From Eonycteris spelaea (lineage: Eukaryota; Chordata; Mammalia; Chiroptera; Pteropodidae), in NCBI GenBank assembly GCA_003508835.1, contig PUFA01000007.1, forward strand, positions 15,399,001-15,463,000: a stretch of DNA of 64,000 bases, given 5' to 3'. The translations under genes and the position numbers were made by a program. Positions 46,721 through 57,654 of the stretch are shown here, piece after piece. The notes beneath the pieces were generated by a model. It was given only the letters and a program-made list of their open reading frames with translations. It was not told where the DNA came from and searched no databases. Every line of letters starts with the position of its first letter. The first letter of the stretch is position 1.

Positions 46721-47589
46721 CCAACGGATGCTAAGTAAGGTAAAATGAATGATAGTGGACATGGTACCAATGAGGGTGAAGGAGAAGAGATTATACAGAT
46801 TATACAGATGTGCAGATGAGGTATCCGGGCAAATAATTTTTTTTCTTTTTAGGTGGTGTAGTCTTTCCCTATAACCCTATCAATGCTGTATTATTCCATT
46901 TTGCCACCAGGACTTATCTGAATATTCCTAGGGAAAGATAAACTTAGATCGCTGGTGAGCTCATGGGAAGTGAGGTGGTGGTATTGCTGTGTGTTTGTAT
47001 GGGTTGCAGATGGGGTACCTTCTGTCACGGTTCAGCTCAGAATACAGTTCAGAATCACATGGCTTTCCACCTGTGCATGATACAGACTGGCTGTCTATAT
47101 TAACAGTTCAGTGTAATAATAATGGCCATCCTAGAAGTCTTTGTTCTCTAGCCCTAAATAGAGCCCAGAAGGTCTATCTAAAAGTGCTATTAATTCCATT
47201 CACTTCTACTTTATTCTGAAGTCTTATATTCACCAACCCAGGAGAATGATGTATGACAATGGAATGTGTCTGTTCTGGGTGTTGTGGCTTCCTTTCTTCC
47301 CCAATACTCCATCACTCCAGTTAAAGTTGAGAAAATTGCTTCAGGGAAGAATATGACAAATCCATGTTAACATATATGGTTCCAGGTAGATCCAGGACTT
47401 GAATGGCCATCTTCTAATTCCTACTTAGTAGATACCTCTGGTCATACAAGACTTTTTATGCTGAATGGCATATGGAGACAAAATTCCCACTTAAGTTAAA
47501 ATGGCAAGAACAAAAAAGAACAACATCTTGACTAGAAAATTACATTTGACTAGTAATGGACATCAGTATGATAGTAGACTTTTTTGTTC
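46721..47589. other. Unassigned sequence
   Basis: There is a short direct repeat 'attatacag' at about 46790-46807. Otherwise no feature is recognised. Confidence 0.35.
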
Positions 47590-47930
47590 TATAAACCCAC
47601 AGGAAGGAATATTATACAGCAGGCAAAAAGAAACTCAGATCCAAATGTACCATCATGAATAGAGCTCAAAATAAAATTAAGGGAAAAAGTATGTTGATTT
47701 TAAGTAAGATGTAAAAATAGACAAAATTACCACATGTATTTATAGATCTAAAAATACATAGAAAAAGTTAGGAGGGACAAACATGAACTTCAGAATAGTG
47801 AGGCCTCCAGAGAGAGAAGGAGGGAAATATACTGGGAAGAGTTGTGAGAGAGACTCCAGCTGGACCTATATTTTATTTCCCTAAAAGTATCTGAAGCCAA
47901 AATAATAGAATGTCAAACTTTGTTAATTTT
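47590..47930 (+). repeat. Possible old L1M 3' UTR fragment
   Basis: 'aatattatacagcaggcaaa', 'catcatgaatagagctcaaa' and 'gtgaggcctccagagagaga' recall a sense L1M 3' UTR, at the level of layout more than of exact words. Weak call. Confidence 0.35.
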
Positions 47931-49329
47931 TGTTGGTGGATAAAAGGCATATACTTTTTTTTGTCTCCATAGCTCCATTTGATATGTAATAATTTCTAAT
48001 GTTTGAAAAAGGAAGGACAGTGTGGGACAGGTTCCAAGGCAAGGAATAGGAATGACGTTGTCCTTGTAGTAGAGGTTTGCGGTCAGGGTTAGTGATCCAC
48101 ATACGTGAGCACCTTATGGTTTTCCTTGGAATAATGGAGACTATTTTAAACAATATGGAGTCTAGGGGCTCGTCTGGCCTCTGTCTTGTTTAAGTAAATG
48201 CCTGGGTTACAATGTGTTTCATTTTTCCCCCTAATATTGAGGCATATTAAGACTGACTAAAATCTCTGAGGGAGTTAGATAGTGGATGTTTTTCCTTATT
48301 CTTTCTCAATAAATCATATGATTACCTGTATTTGGAGCTATTTCACTGTAATTTCAGAGAAAATTTTCTAGACATAGATTTTTATCATGGTCAGCAGATT
48401 CATGGCCTCCTTTGCTTTGCAGAGTCCAAGTGGTATCTTGGTTAATTCTTACTTGTAAATGGATAAGAAAGACAACAGTTGCCCTGAACAATTTTAATTT
48501 ATTCTTAAACTCCATCAAGGACGTGAAATCATTCTGCAACTCATTCCCTACCCCCAGGGACGTGCCTCCAAATATCTTACTCACTTCTGCACCCACTATG
48601 CCTAGACCGTTCCTTCTGTAGTAGAAAATAAATAGCTGTTGCTCATGGGTGTAAATGCTCACCCAGTGCAGCATGGTGTTATTGCCAGTAGCTTCACCTT
48701 GATGATGTTGTCCTCATTTGAGAGTTAAATAGTTATTTTATAGATTTAAGGGTATTTAAGGGGCTTTTTATATCTAGAATTCTCAACTACTGAATTAATA
48801 CAAAACTTGAAACAATATATTCCTCCAGTGTCTCAGCATGAAAAGAGACAGGCAAAAGTGAAACCTTTGTCTTAGACTTCCTTGAGAACTAGAATAGTTC
48901 TAGCCAAGCCTGAAGTGGTCATGAACAACCTCACCTCCATCTGCTCCTTGCAAAACAGAATTTATTACAGGAGTGAGTCTAACATGGCCATTAACAGCCA
49001 TGATATGCAAATAAAACAGATTTTCCTTTTTAAGATGAATCCTACCCTGGAATAACAGGCCCTTTGTGGACCGAGAAAAAAGAATCGCAGATGGATCGCA
49101 GAGAATTGTATAATCCTGTCAGCTCAGTTTTTCACACATCATTCCTTTTGTACCTCATGTGTGTGTGGTTCTTAACTATTGTCTCCTTCATGATATTTAT
49201 GTCCAGATTAGCATCTGGACTTAAGTAAATCTTCATAAGATGATTCTTCATAAGACCCAATTCGCTTAGGTTGTTTGTACATAGCAGGTGATCAATTAAA
49301 GGATTGGTCGCGTCGATTAAAACACTTGT
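47931..49329. other. Unassigned sequence
   Basis: No repeat or gene is recognised in 1.4 kb. Overlapping short open frames at 48354-48674 on both strands have no recognisable product. Confidence 0.35.
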
Positions 49330-49400
49330 GAGTATTGTGCTTGGGAAGCTGAGCCGCAACACAGTAGCTCAGAGGATTTGAACCTGATACCCTCGACACA
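49330..49400 (-). repeat. Possible MIR fragment, reverse
   Basis: 'cacagtagctcagaggattt' followed by 'gaacctgataccctcg' resembles the inverted tRNA-derived head of MIR. On the minus strand it contains a good RNA polymerase III B-box-like 'ggttcaaatcc', but no A box. It is too short to be sure. Confidence 0.35.
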
Positions 49401-49604
49401 ATTTGTCCATGAAAGAAACTTGTGGAGAAGGAGAAGGGCTTCACTTTAGAGAGATTCCATTTGAGGCATAGTATGATCTCCAGTGAGGGGGACTGGAAAT
49501 TGTGATGTTGGTGTCATCCGCCAAATGTGATTTCTCCAGGTGTGAAAGTGAACAAGGTCATCAAGGGTGTGAGAGTGGGGGGAGGCAGTACTGTGATAGG
49601 CAAA

Positions 49605-49805
49605 CATGTGGGTTTTGAAGTCAGATTTCATGTATGGCTTTGAACGTGTTTTCCAACCACTCTAACCCTTTTTTTCTTCTCTGTTAAATGGGGATAATAG
49701 GAACATAATGAAGATCAAGTGAAATAATATATCAATAATGTATCTACAATCACTCATCACAGTGCCTGGTTCTTAATAAGTAAAGAATAAATATTATATA
49801 TTACA
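49605..49805 (+). repeat. MIR SINE
   Basis: 'gggttttgaagtcagatttc', 'ctctgttaaatggggataat', 'gatcaagtgaaataatatat' and 'acagtgcctggttcttaata' follow sense MIR. Confidence 0.75.
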
Positions 49806-50229
49806 ATTGTAAAATGAATGAAAATGCTTCTCAAGAGCCAGCTATACCCTGGGAGCTTGGAGTAAATCGGTAAGCAAGGCCGTGGTTGCAGTACACATGG
49901 AATGCAGAGGAGTCAAATCTTGGCAAATTCTTGGAAGAGGGGCATTTAAAAGTATTTTTCTATACATCCTTCTAGCAGATGCTAGTGATGCCCTGCACAT
50001 CCCCTTGGCTCTCACCTCCCTCAGCTGTGAAGGGTTTAACTCTGTAACACCCGTGGCTCTCTGTGCCTGCAAACTTTTTTTTTTTTTTTTTTCTGGCCAA
50101 GGGGAATCCTGTAGACCAACATATATGACAAGCCACCAATGCCAGACAGTTAATGCCCCAAGAAGCTCCTCTAGCTCATGACAGACAGAAGATGGATACA
50201 TATCTTAGTTTTCTTGCCTTGCCTCTCCT
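49806..50229. other. Unassigned sequence with an 18-T run
   Basis: The T-run at 50075-50092 could be an inverted retroposon tail. The sequence to its right ('ctggccaaggggaatcctgt') matches no SINE or LINE that I recognise. Confidence 0.35.
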
Positions 50230-50465
50230 TTAGGATAATTGTAAGGTGTTTTTGCTTTTTCTCCTAGATTTCCATAGTGAGATTGAGCTCCATTTATCCA
50301 AAGCTTGATGGTTTGATAACACATTCTTTATTGGCCTCATTCCCTGCTTCCTGTTTCCCCTTCCATAAGTTTTCAGGCATCACCCTCTCAAATTACTACT
50401 TATCCTTGAATTCTTACCTCGGGGTCTGCTTCTCAGGGATCCTAAATGAGATAGCCACAGACAAG
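50230..50465 (+). mobile_element. Possible ERVL/MaLR-type LTR 3' part
   Basis: 'ttctttattggcctcattcc' with 'tccttgaattcttacctcgg' and 'ggtctgcttctcagggatcc' resembles the 3' end of an ERVL-type LTR ('...atccttgtctcagggtctgc'). The polyadenylation signal is not intact, so the call is tentative. Confidence 0.35.
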
Positions 50466-50484
50466 GTCAGGGGCATAGTATCCA

Positions 50485-50660
50485 CTGTCTGTGGCAGACA
50501 CTGGGCTAGTCACTTCACTGGATTTCAATTATTACTCGTAAAAATCATGCAACCTAGTAGTTGTATCTCATCTTGTAGATTACGTAGCTTAGAATGACAT
50601 AATAAGAAAGTCGCAGAAGTTACTCTTATTCGTAAGTGGTAAGTGGTTGTTGGCACCCCA
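50485..50660 (-). repeat. MIR SINE, reverse
   Basis: 'ggcagacactgggctagtca' with 'cttcactggatttcaattat' and 'gtagttgtatctcatcttgt' matches inverted MIR (usual form 'caggcactgtgctaagcgct' and 'ttacagatgagg'). Confidence 0.65.
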
Positions 50661-50904
50661 TTTAGACTCCAGTTTCCATACTCTTTCCACTCCATTAAGC
50701 TGCTCAACTTTGAAATTTAAAGACAAAAACATCCCATGAAGATTCAATTAAATAAGTAAATAATCTTACTGTGTATAGGCTCTAGTAGTCTTTTGCCTAA
50801 TATTCTGTGTTTATATTTGGCTTGACTCAAATAAAGTAGTATATGCATTTTGAAATAATCTTCCTGTAAGGCATCGTTTTTGCAGCCAAATTAGCAGCAA
50901 GGGA

Positions 50905-50907
<3 letters not shown>
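50661..50907. other. Unassigned sequence
   Basis: No feature is recognised here. Confidence 0.3.

Positions 50908-50950
<43 letters not shown>
50908..50950. repeat. (TG)n microsatellite
   Basis: About 21 uninterrupted TG units are followed by a looser TG/CATG tail to about 50980. It directly abuts the next LTR copy. Confidence 0.95.
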
Positions 50951-50951
<1 letters not shown>

Positions 50952-51002
50952 ACGTATGTGCATGTCTGTGTATGTGTGTAATTTAGATGTAGATATAGAT
51001 AT

Positions 51003-51475
51003 TATAGGGGAGGAAAAGTAATGTTCCCTCTATTTTTCTGAGTTCTTAGCTGAAACTCCAGTAATAAAAGGCAGATAAACAAGAGAAAATGAACAAAAGT
51101 TGATTAATATGTGCACCGCATACATGTATGGGAAAAATGAATAACTCCCCAAAGAGCTTAGGATTCAGGCTTGACTAGTATCTTAATAGGGTAAGGGGAG
51201 AAGGATGTCAGTCTCTTAGGGGAGAAGAAATTTTTAGGAAAGATGAATGGAAGAAGCCTAGATGGGAGGTATGATAGTTTGTGACCAAGTTTGTCTGCAT
51301 GTGGCGTGGAATTTTAGTTCCCTCTCTTGTGATAAGAATCAATCCTTCCTGGTTGATAAAACTCCCAGGAAGGAGGTTTATGACAATTTAGGGCCCTTTG
51401 AAGGACCTGTCTTTAGACAAATAAGGGGAGTCCAGAGTGACATATTTTGGTGTAGCATGTTCTGCTACCCTTGGA
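51003..51475 (-). mobile_element. ERV solo LTR, recurring family, copy 3
   Basis: This is the same family on the minus strand. The + strand opens 'ataggggaggaaaagtaatg', contains 'gcagataaacaagagaaaat' and 'tgattaatatgtgcaccgca', and ends 'tgtagcatgttctgctaccc'. The middle is shorter and more diverged than in copies 1, 2 and 5, and the inverted AATAAA position is altered. No ERV internal region adjoins it. Confidence 0.7.
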
Positions 51476-51480
51476 TGTCA

Positions 51481-51522
51481 ATGTCTGTCTCTGTCTGTCT
51501 GTCTGTCTATCTATCTACCTAT
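51481..51522. repeat. (TCTG)n(TCTA)n microsatellite
   Basis: TCTG units pass into TCTA units directly after the end of the LTR. Confidence 0.9.
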
Positions 51523-52149
51523 GCCACTTTTTGGGTAGAAAGTTTTAGACATAGCTGTTATCTGGCTTAATTTTCTTGTTAGCTTGAAGGCCTTTGTAAT
51601 TGTCACTGCAAGCATGTATCCAGTTAATTTAAATCTCATTTAGGCCCATTATGGTTTTCTACAGATAACTCTGAGATGATGTGATGTGGGGTTGTTTTTC
51701 CCCTGAAACCACTACACTGTAGCTCCACTAGCTTGCTCTTTCTGATGTGTCTCAGCTCAGGTTTGTACCCCGTGGAGTCTGAGCCACCCTCCATGCGAGG
51801 ATCTGAGACAGAACGTCTCCGCTGCCTTCTAATGATTTCATCTGAATTGCAAAGCACCGGCTTATGACCCCATTTATAATTCCGGTTTTAGAAACTGCGT
51901 TTTATGACTATGCAATAAAAAGAATGGCTATGTTAACAAAAACACTGGAAAACATGTGTTAGGCAACTTGGAGATTTGATATTAACTTGAACTGAAATTT
52001 TAACCGTGGTGTCTTCCTGCCACTCAGTTAATATAACACTCTGGTGGGCCTCAGTCTGCTGAACAGACAGAGGTAACACGGGGAAGTGAAATGATTTAAA
52101 TTTTAAATACTGACTCTGAATAACCGACTCTTTTGGCACTTAGCAGGGA
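51523..52149. other. Unassigned sequence
   Basis: No repeat or gene is recognised. It is less AT-rich at 51720-51860, where a short minus-strand open frame lies, without recognisable similarity. Confidence 0.3.
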
Positions 52150-52325
52150 CTCAAAAATGCTTTCTGGATTCCTGTTTTCTAACTTTAGCTTTGCAAGCCT
52201 CAGTTTCCGCATCCATAGTTTGGAGGTGATACCTATTTCATTGGGTTGTTGTGAGCACTAAACAAAACACATCCGAAACATTAGAGCAACAACTGGCGAT
52301 AAGTAGGTAGCAGACAACTCCATTT
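52150..52325 (+). repeat. MIR SINE
   Basis: 'gcctcagtttccgcatccat' with 'agtttggaggtgatacctat', 'ttcattgggttgttgtgagc' and 'actggcgataagtaggtagc' follow the middle and 3' part of sense MIR. Confidence 0.8.
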
Positions 52326-52539
52326 TGACATCTAATTATACCTAATTCATTAATTCGACCTTCTTTAGCTCTTTCATAGATTCACCAGCTACTCATTTGC
52401 TGTGCTCATTGCTCTAACCACATGCTTTATATCTTAGCATTTTTGCTTAAGACGTGTCTCTGTCAAATTTTCTTTTTTTCATTCCTTTTTGACCACTTAA
52501 ATCTTATTATTCCAGAACAATTTCAAAAGTAAAGACATA
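52326..52539. other. Unassigned sequence
   Basis: No feature is recognised. Confidence 0.3.
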
Positions 52540-52770
52540 AATGAGTTGCTTTCTTCATGAAGCTTTCCCCTGTGACTCCCATGTTCTCTTTCTCCGATAT
52601 GTTTCAGTTATGATGCACACCATTTAATTAAGGGCATTGTTATATTTTATCTCTTTATCATTCTATTTCTTATACATAAATCTCTCTCCTCAGAAAAGTG
52701 ACCATATATTAACATTTTTTTCCTCTCCAGTGATTTCCAAAGCTTTGACTATTTGTGCAAATAGTACTAT
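52540..52770 (+). repeat. L2 LINE 3' end fragment
   Basis: 'catgaagctttcccctgtga' with 'ctcccatgttctctttctcc' and 'gttatattttatctctttat' resembles the L2 3' UTR in sense orientation, diverged. The following piece (52800-53480) derives from a region lying before this one in L2, so the two are separate fragments. Confidence 0.5.
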
Positions 52771-52799
52771 ATAATTTAATTTGTATGTAAATGATCTTC

Positions 52800-53480
52800 T
52801 AACTAATTGCCTGCTCTGGTCTCTTTTCAGTCTAATACGTAATCCCCAGGTTTCCTTGCAAGGCTCTCCTAAATACTGCTATTGTCCGTGTTATCCTTCC
52901 TAGTCATAAACTTCTGATGATTCCCAGTAGCACTCAGAGTAAAAATCAAAATTTGAGGCTAGACATTTAAAATATCCTAGGACCTTGACCTTATCTATCT
53001 CTCTATCTTTTTTTTTAACTACTAGTTTCCTTGGCAATGACTTTCTCCTACCCAACTAATGCAAATGCATTTTCTTACTTTTATGCCTTTGTTCGTATGC
53101 CAACTACTACACACAATTTCTTCTCTCCATTTACTAATTATCTAATTCCCATCTCTATTACTATGAAGCCTTGCCATACTGCGCCTGTGCACATGATATC
53201 TCTTAATGCCTATAAGAGTTTTAATGTCTTTACAACACATTTGACACTTAGGATCATTACTACCGTCATCTCGATTATTAAAATAATATTCATTGAGCAC
53301 TATTCATGTCAAATTCATGTCAAAACAAATAAATATTTTGGGTTGTCTCATCTAATTATGTTTCCCACCCTGCACTTACCTTATATTAAAATTTGTCTCT
53401 AGGTTTTATAAAGTCATGGGTCATATTTTACATTCTCAGAATTACCAAGTGTTGAACATATCTTAGGTCCTAAATTGTAT
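52800..53480 (+). repeat. L2 LINE fragment
   Basis: 'taattgcctgctctggtctc', 'gcaaggctctcctaaatact', 'cttctgatgattcccagtag' with 'cactcagagtaaaaatcaaa', 'cttttatgcctttgttcgta' and 'actatgaagccttgcc' follow the L2 3' region in sense orientation. The open frame across it (53031-53402) is fortuitous: it does not follow the L2 reading frame. Confidence 0.65.
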
Positions 53481-53689
53481 ATCACTGTTGTCATTAGCGA
53501 TCATAGATTCATATTTATTTAATGGGTGTTTATTAATTGAAAATATTCATGACCCTTCCCCCTCCCCCAGGCAATAAGCTCATTCATGTGTAGAGAGTTT
53601 ATAAAATGTCTTAAGGAAAATCATATTATGGTAATTTAAATTCTTTCACAAAATCAATTCCTTCATATATGCATGTATTCAGAAAACAT

Positions 53690-54010
53690 AGTATATTTGA
53701 TATGTACTGCGTGCAGTAGTTACACATTAGGGTACAACAGTGAATGACATCAGTCGAGAATATATGAATGAACAGTTACAAATAGTTACAGTGCCAGTTT
53801 GTGATGATGGTCAACTGAGACAAGTTAAAACAATCAAAGAAAGTGTGACCCACTACATTTGAAGGAAAATAAGAAGGTTAGCTTAGGAAGACTTTCTGAA
53901 ACTCATGGTATATAAGCACAAACATGAGTTGAGAACAGCTTAGAAAAAAGATAGTTCCGATAAAAATGTATAAAGGCAGGAAGTCTTGACAAGGCATGAG
54001 ACAATTGGTC
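53690..54010 (-). repeat. L2 LINE fragment, reverse
   Basis: 'gggtacaacagtgaatgaca' and later 'gaaggttagcttaggaagac' with 'tttctgaaactcatgg' and 'aaggcaggaagtcttgacaa' match an inverted L2 3' UTR (usual form '...gatacagcagtgaacaa' and 'aggaaggcttcctggagg'). Confidence 0.55.
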
Positions 54011-54021
54011 ATGAAGAAAAC

Positions 54022-54445
54022 TGGAATATGTTACTTCCAAATATGCCATTTGATATTAAAAATTTTTGAGCTGAAGGCACTTACAAAACAAACAGCAGGT
54101 ACAAAAAGGGTGCTCTGACCCTTTCTTTTTTCTTCTTGAAAGCAAGAGATGAAACCCCCATATGGAAAATGTTCTCCTTAACCAGGAAGTAAGTAACATT
54201 GTTATCATCAAGGACAGGAAGTTGTAGACCAGGGAAACCCGTACTAAACGACCTTGTTAAAATAATTCTTATCTTCCTTTAGCTTCCCCACAATTTCCAT
54301 TCTTTGTTCAACCTGGTATAAGAAGCTTTTAGGCATTGCCATTTCTTTGAGTCTTCATTTACTTATGAGGGTTTCTGTATCACATAAAACTTATATTAAT
54401 AAATGTGTAGGCTCTTCTCCTATGAATGTGTCTTATGTTTATTTT
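54022..54445 (+). mobile_element. ERV solo LTR, diverged relative of the recurring family, forward
   Basis: Read forward, 'aaatatgccatttgatatta' with 'tttttgagctgaaggcactt' and 'aaccaggaagtaagtaac' matches the reverse complement of copies 1-5 ('...tatgccactttggcataagg', 'gagctgaaggcaactgag'). A TATA-like 'cctggtataagaagc' and a polyadenylation signal 'atattaataaatgtgtaggc' with 'tcttctcctatgaatgtg' complete an LTR layout. It is the only member of this family on the plus strand here and the most divergent. Confidence 0.65.
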
Positions 54446-55159
54446 AAAAACACTTGTGATTAGATCATAGAGAAGAGAAAAAAGAGAGCTGTAGTCTGGA
54501 AAGGTTCTTTGAAATTATTTTGTAAAGAGTCTTTGAGGCAAGGAGACAGTATGGATTTTTATATTGGAGGAGTGACATTTTTAGATTTTGTTTTGGAAGG
54601 ATAATAACATACTTTTCATTGTGAAGGTGAATGTTTCAATTATAAAATTTTATTTGGGCAGAGATGTCGTTCAACTAATGACCTGAATTGTTGATTTATT
54701 CAGAAATACCATTTTAGAATCTTCAAAAGCATAATCAACATTTCTTGTTTGCCTCTTTGGTGCAAATTTGTTCCTGTTAGCAGTGTTTCACTCTTAAAGA
54801 ACCATTTTGCTTCATATGGATATAACCCATGTGCCATCAGCGGTGTGCTTTTCAAGATTCCCTTCCTATGATTAAGACTCTTGGTTTAATTGTTTTCTTT
54901 TTATCACAGATGAGAGGTCCAGGGTTTGAATTACCAACTGGAGACTGGTAGGCCATTTGGCCCAGTGTAGATAAACTGTAATCCCCTGAAACTGTATTAT
55001 TAACCCTAAAAGAAGATTTTGTTTAATTTTTTAAACAAAAAACAAAAATTGTGTCCCGGATCCTTCATAACTCGAATATATCAGAATACATTTTTGCTAA
55101 AGTTTGAAACAGCGCCTATTTTATGTGGGTCTGTAGACCAAGCCTTATGTTCTCAAGAT
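54446..55159. other. Unassigned sequence
   Basis: AT-rich. No repeat or gene is recognised. Confidence 0.3.
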
Positions 55160-55398
55160 ATTGCTGGGTTTCTCAACCTGTGATATGTCATTTTGAGCCA
55201 GTAATTCTTTGTTGTTGCGGGGAGAGGGGGTGACGGGGAGGGGCGTGGGTTCCTGTTCATTGTAGGATGTTTAACAGCATCTCTGGTCTCTACCCAATAG
55301 ATCTTAGTAGTGCTTCCCCATTGTGACACCCAGAAAGGTCTTCAGATAGTCATTTGTGCTTGGTGGCCAGAATACCCCCTTTGAGAACCACTGACCTC
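55160..55398 (-). mobile_element. MER5A-like hAT-Charlie non-autonomous DNA transposon
   Basis: The + strand opens 'gctgggtttctcaacctgtg', carries 'tgtaggatgtttaacagcat' with 'ctctggtctctacccaatag', and closes 'tgagaaccactga'. This is the reverse complement of MER5A, whose ends are inverted copies of 'cagtggttctcaac'. A G-rich tract at 55218-55248 is expanded compared with the usual form. No coding capacity. Confidence 0.85.
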
Positions 55399-55498
55399 AT
55401 GGAAAATGTCCATTGTTTAGAGTATTATTTTCACATTCTTTGAATCTTTAGGATTAAAATTTATCAGTAATTTTGAATAAGGAACCAGCTGAGGAGGA

Positions 55499-56059
55499 CA
55501 GTAAAAGAGGAAAAATCATTTTCCCTCTGCACGTCTAGGTTCTGTGGCTGAACCCCCTTGGAATAAAACAAACAAACAAACAAACAAACAGACTAACAGG
55601 AGAAAAACAGGTTTAATAACATGTATACCGCATGTCTACATGGGAGATACCCAGGAAAATGGACTAAAACTCTCCTAGATTAGCCCAGGCAACCCCCTTA
55701 AATACCATCTTCATCTAAAGACAAAAGAAAGATGTTAGGGAGGGGGAACAGAGAGGGAGCACTTGAGGAGGCGATCTGGAAAGCACTATAAAGGGTAGGG
55801 TTTGTTATGCAGATTTAAGCCTGCGCCTTCTCCAGAGTTTCTTGTGACTTAGAGTCAGCCTGCTCTTCCTGGTACAAAGAAGGAAACACTCTCACAAATG
55901 GTGATTTTCTATATAAATGTAAATATCTCTTACAAAAGAGTAATTTCTATTCTGTTTTTAGAGCTTCTCCTGTGTCTGCAGTTTCTTAAGAATTATTAGT
56001 TCTAAATAATCCTTATGGCAGAGGAATATTTTGGGGTGGAATATTCTGCTATCCTTTGT
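55499..56059 (-). mobile_element. ERV solo LTR, recurring family, copy 4
   Basis: Minus strand. The + strand opens 'cagtaaaagaggaaaaatca', contains 'actaacaggagaaaaacagg' with 'tttaataacatgtataccgc', and ends 'tggaatattctgctatcctt'. An (AAAC)n run (55569-55591) has expanded inside it, in what would be the R/U5 part. The middle is more diverged than in copy 1. Confidence 0.7.
55569..55591. repeat. (AAAC)n microsatellite inside LTR copy 4
   Basis: Five to six AAAC units are uninterrupted. It is absent from the other copies of the same LTR. Confidence 0.9.
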
Positions 56060-56071
56060 AAATGTAAGAGA

Positions 56072-56701
56072 TGTCCAAACCTGTAGAGATTTTTTATGAG
56101 TTTATTTGAACCAAACTGATGACAATTGCCAGGAAGCAAAATCTCAACAGATTGAGAAAATGCTCCAGAGAATGGTAGTATTGCAGGTTATTTATATATT
56201 AGAATCAGAGGAAGAGATGGAAGAAGGGTTACATGAAATCTGTCGGTGGTAGATTAAGGGTGTGGGAGAAAGCAAAGCGGGACACCTCTGGGATTAGATA
56301 AAAAGTAAAATTAAGAGACACATGCTTCTTTTACCTGGGGTACAGGAGAGTTAATAATTAACATTCACAACTGATACCACGGTATGCGGGGGAAGAAGGT
56401 AACGGTGACGAGTTCTGTGGTTTTGTGCTCTGGCGCATGGGTGTGCTTTGAGGGGGTCCAGAGAAAGGGGATTATCTGGCATCCTAGGTATATGTTACCT
56501 TAGATGCCAAAGGATAATAGAAAAATGTACTTAATGTAAAATTTGACCTTTATTAAGGAAGCCACAGGCCCAGGATGTGACCCACTTTTAGTTAAGAATT
56601 TTCATGGTCAGACCATCCTGTGTGGTTACTTTTGGTCTCTGAATTTGTAAGGCCTTCTCTGAGTTTGTTTGGGTTAGTACATGGCCCCATTTTCCTCCAC
56701 A
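56072..56701 (-). mobile_element. ERV solo LTR of a second family
   Basis: The + strand begins 'tgtccaaacctgtagagatt' and ends 'ccccattttcctccaca', giving TG...CA over 630 bp. On the minus strand a polyadenylation signal stands in 'ggttcaaataaactcat', close to the 3' end as expected for R/U5. It abuts LTR copy 4 in the same orientation with about 12 bp between them. No gag/pol remains and no clear target-site duplication were seen. Confidence 0.65.
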
Positions 56702-57175
56702 TCTTTGAGCCTAAATAATCCCTTTAACATGATTTCAGGAAAAAATTTAAGTACTAGTGTCAGTTTAAGGTCTAAATTTTTGAAAGTTAAGAATCTCATC
56801 ATTTTAGTTTGCTTTATATATTTTGCCCTGAAGTGACCTAAATTCGATCTGTCAGTTTTTCTGATTCCTCCATCATTCCACAAGATTGGAAGTGGCTTCA
56901 TCTATCAACTGTTTGATTAAAAAGATAGTAGTGACCTTGATCAGTATAAAAATAAATGAGCTATGCATTAAAGGTTGTAAAAACTTCATCCATGGCCTAG
57001 AGGATTCAAAGATGGAGTGGGGCAAAAAAAAAGCTTTGATGTTCTTTAAGTTTTATAGTGACCTAGGAATAAACCCAAAGTGGCAAAATCACCAACCTTG
57101 CAGACACAGGATAAAACCTAAATATTACTGAGAAAAATGAACTTGGTGCAACTGAAATATTAAAAAGAAAATAAT
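56702..57175. other. Unassigned sequence
   Basis: No repeat or gene is recognised. Confidence 0.3.
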
Positions 57176-57275
57176 ATATATATATATTTAAACTTTCTTC
57201 CTAGACAAATAATTATGTAAGGATTACATAACCTTTAATAAGAAGAAGAAGAAGGAGGAGGAGGAGGAGGAGGAG
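57176..57275. repeat. AT microsatellite and (AAG)n(GGA)n tract
   Basis: TATATATATA lies at 57176-57187. A purine-only tract of AAG then GAG/GGA units lies at about 57239-57278. Confidence 0.85.
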
Positions 57276-57654
57276 AGAAACTTAGGCCTCTGTTTCTTTT
57301 TCTAAATGACTTAAATTCTTCAAACTTAATATGGCCACATGCTGTGTAATTATTTTCAAATCACATACATAGCCTATTTGCTCTCTCTTTTAAATGCAAA
57401 TGAAAATCCAAGCAAAAAGCTTTTTTTAAAAACACTCTTCCTTCCAGCAGTAGACCACGTTTATGGTCACTGTCCTGTTGGAAAAGAAAGTAAAGGCAAG
57501 ATTGGGCTCTTGGGATCTGTAGAAATAGAGTTGTACAGACAGACTCAAGCCCTCAGAGCTGTTATAAAGATTATTTTAAAGTGGAAACATTTGAGCTACA
57601 GAAGATTCAGAAAGAAAAAAGATCTTATCTGATTAAAGTATAGCTTTTGAAAAT
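57276..57654. other. Unassigned sequence
   Basis: An open frame at 57339-57632 has no recognisable similarity. No repeat is recognised. Confidence 0.3.

Noticed and set aside
49355..49395. Minus-strand B-box-like word suggesting a tRNA gene
   Set aside because: There is no A box at the right spacing and no cloverleaf can be drawn. A diverged MIR head explains the motif.
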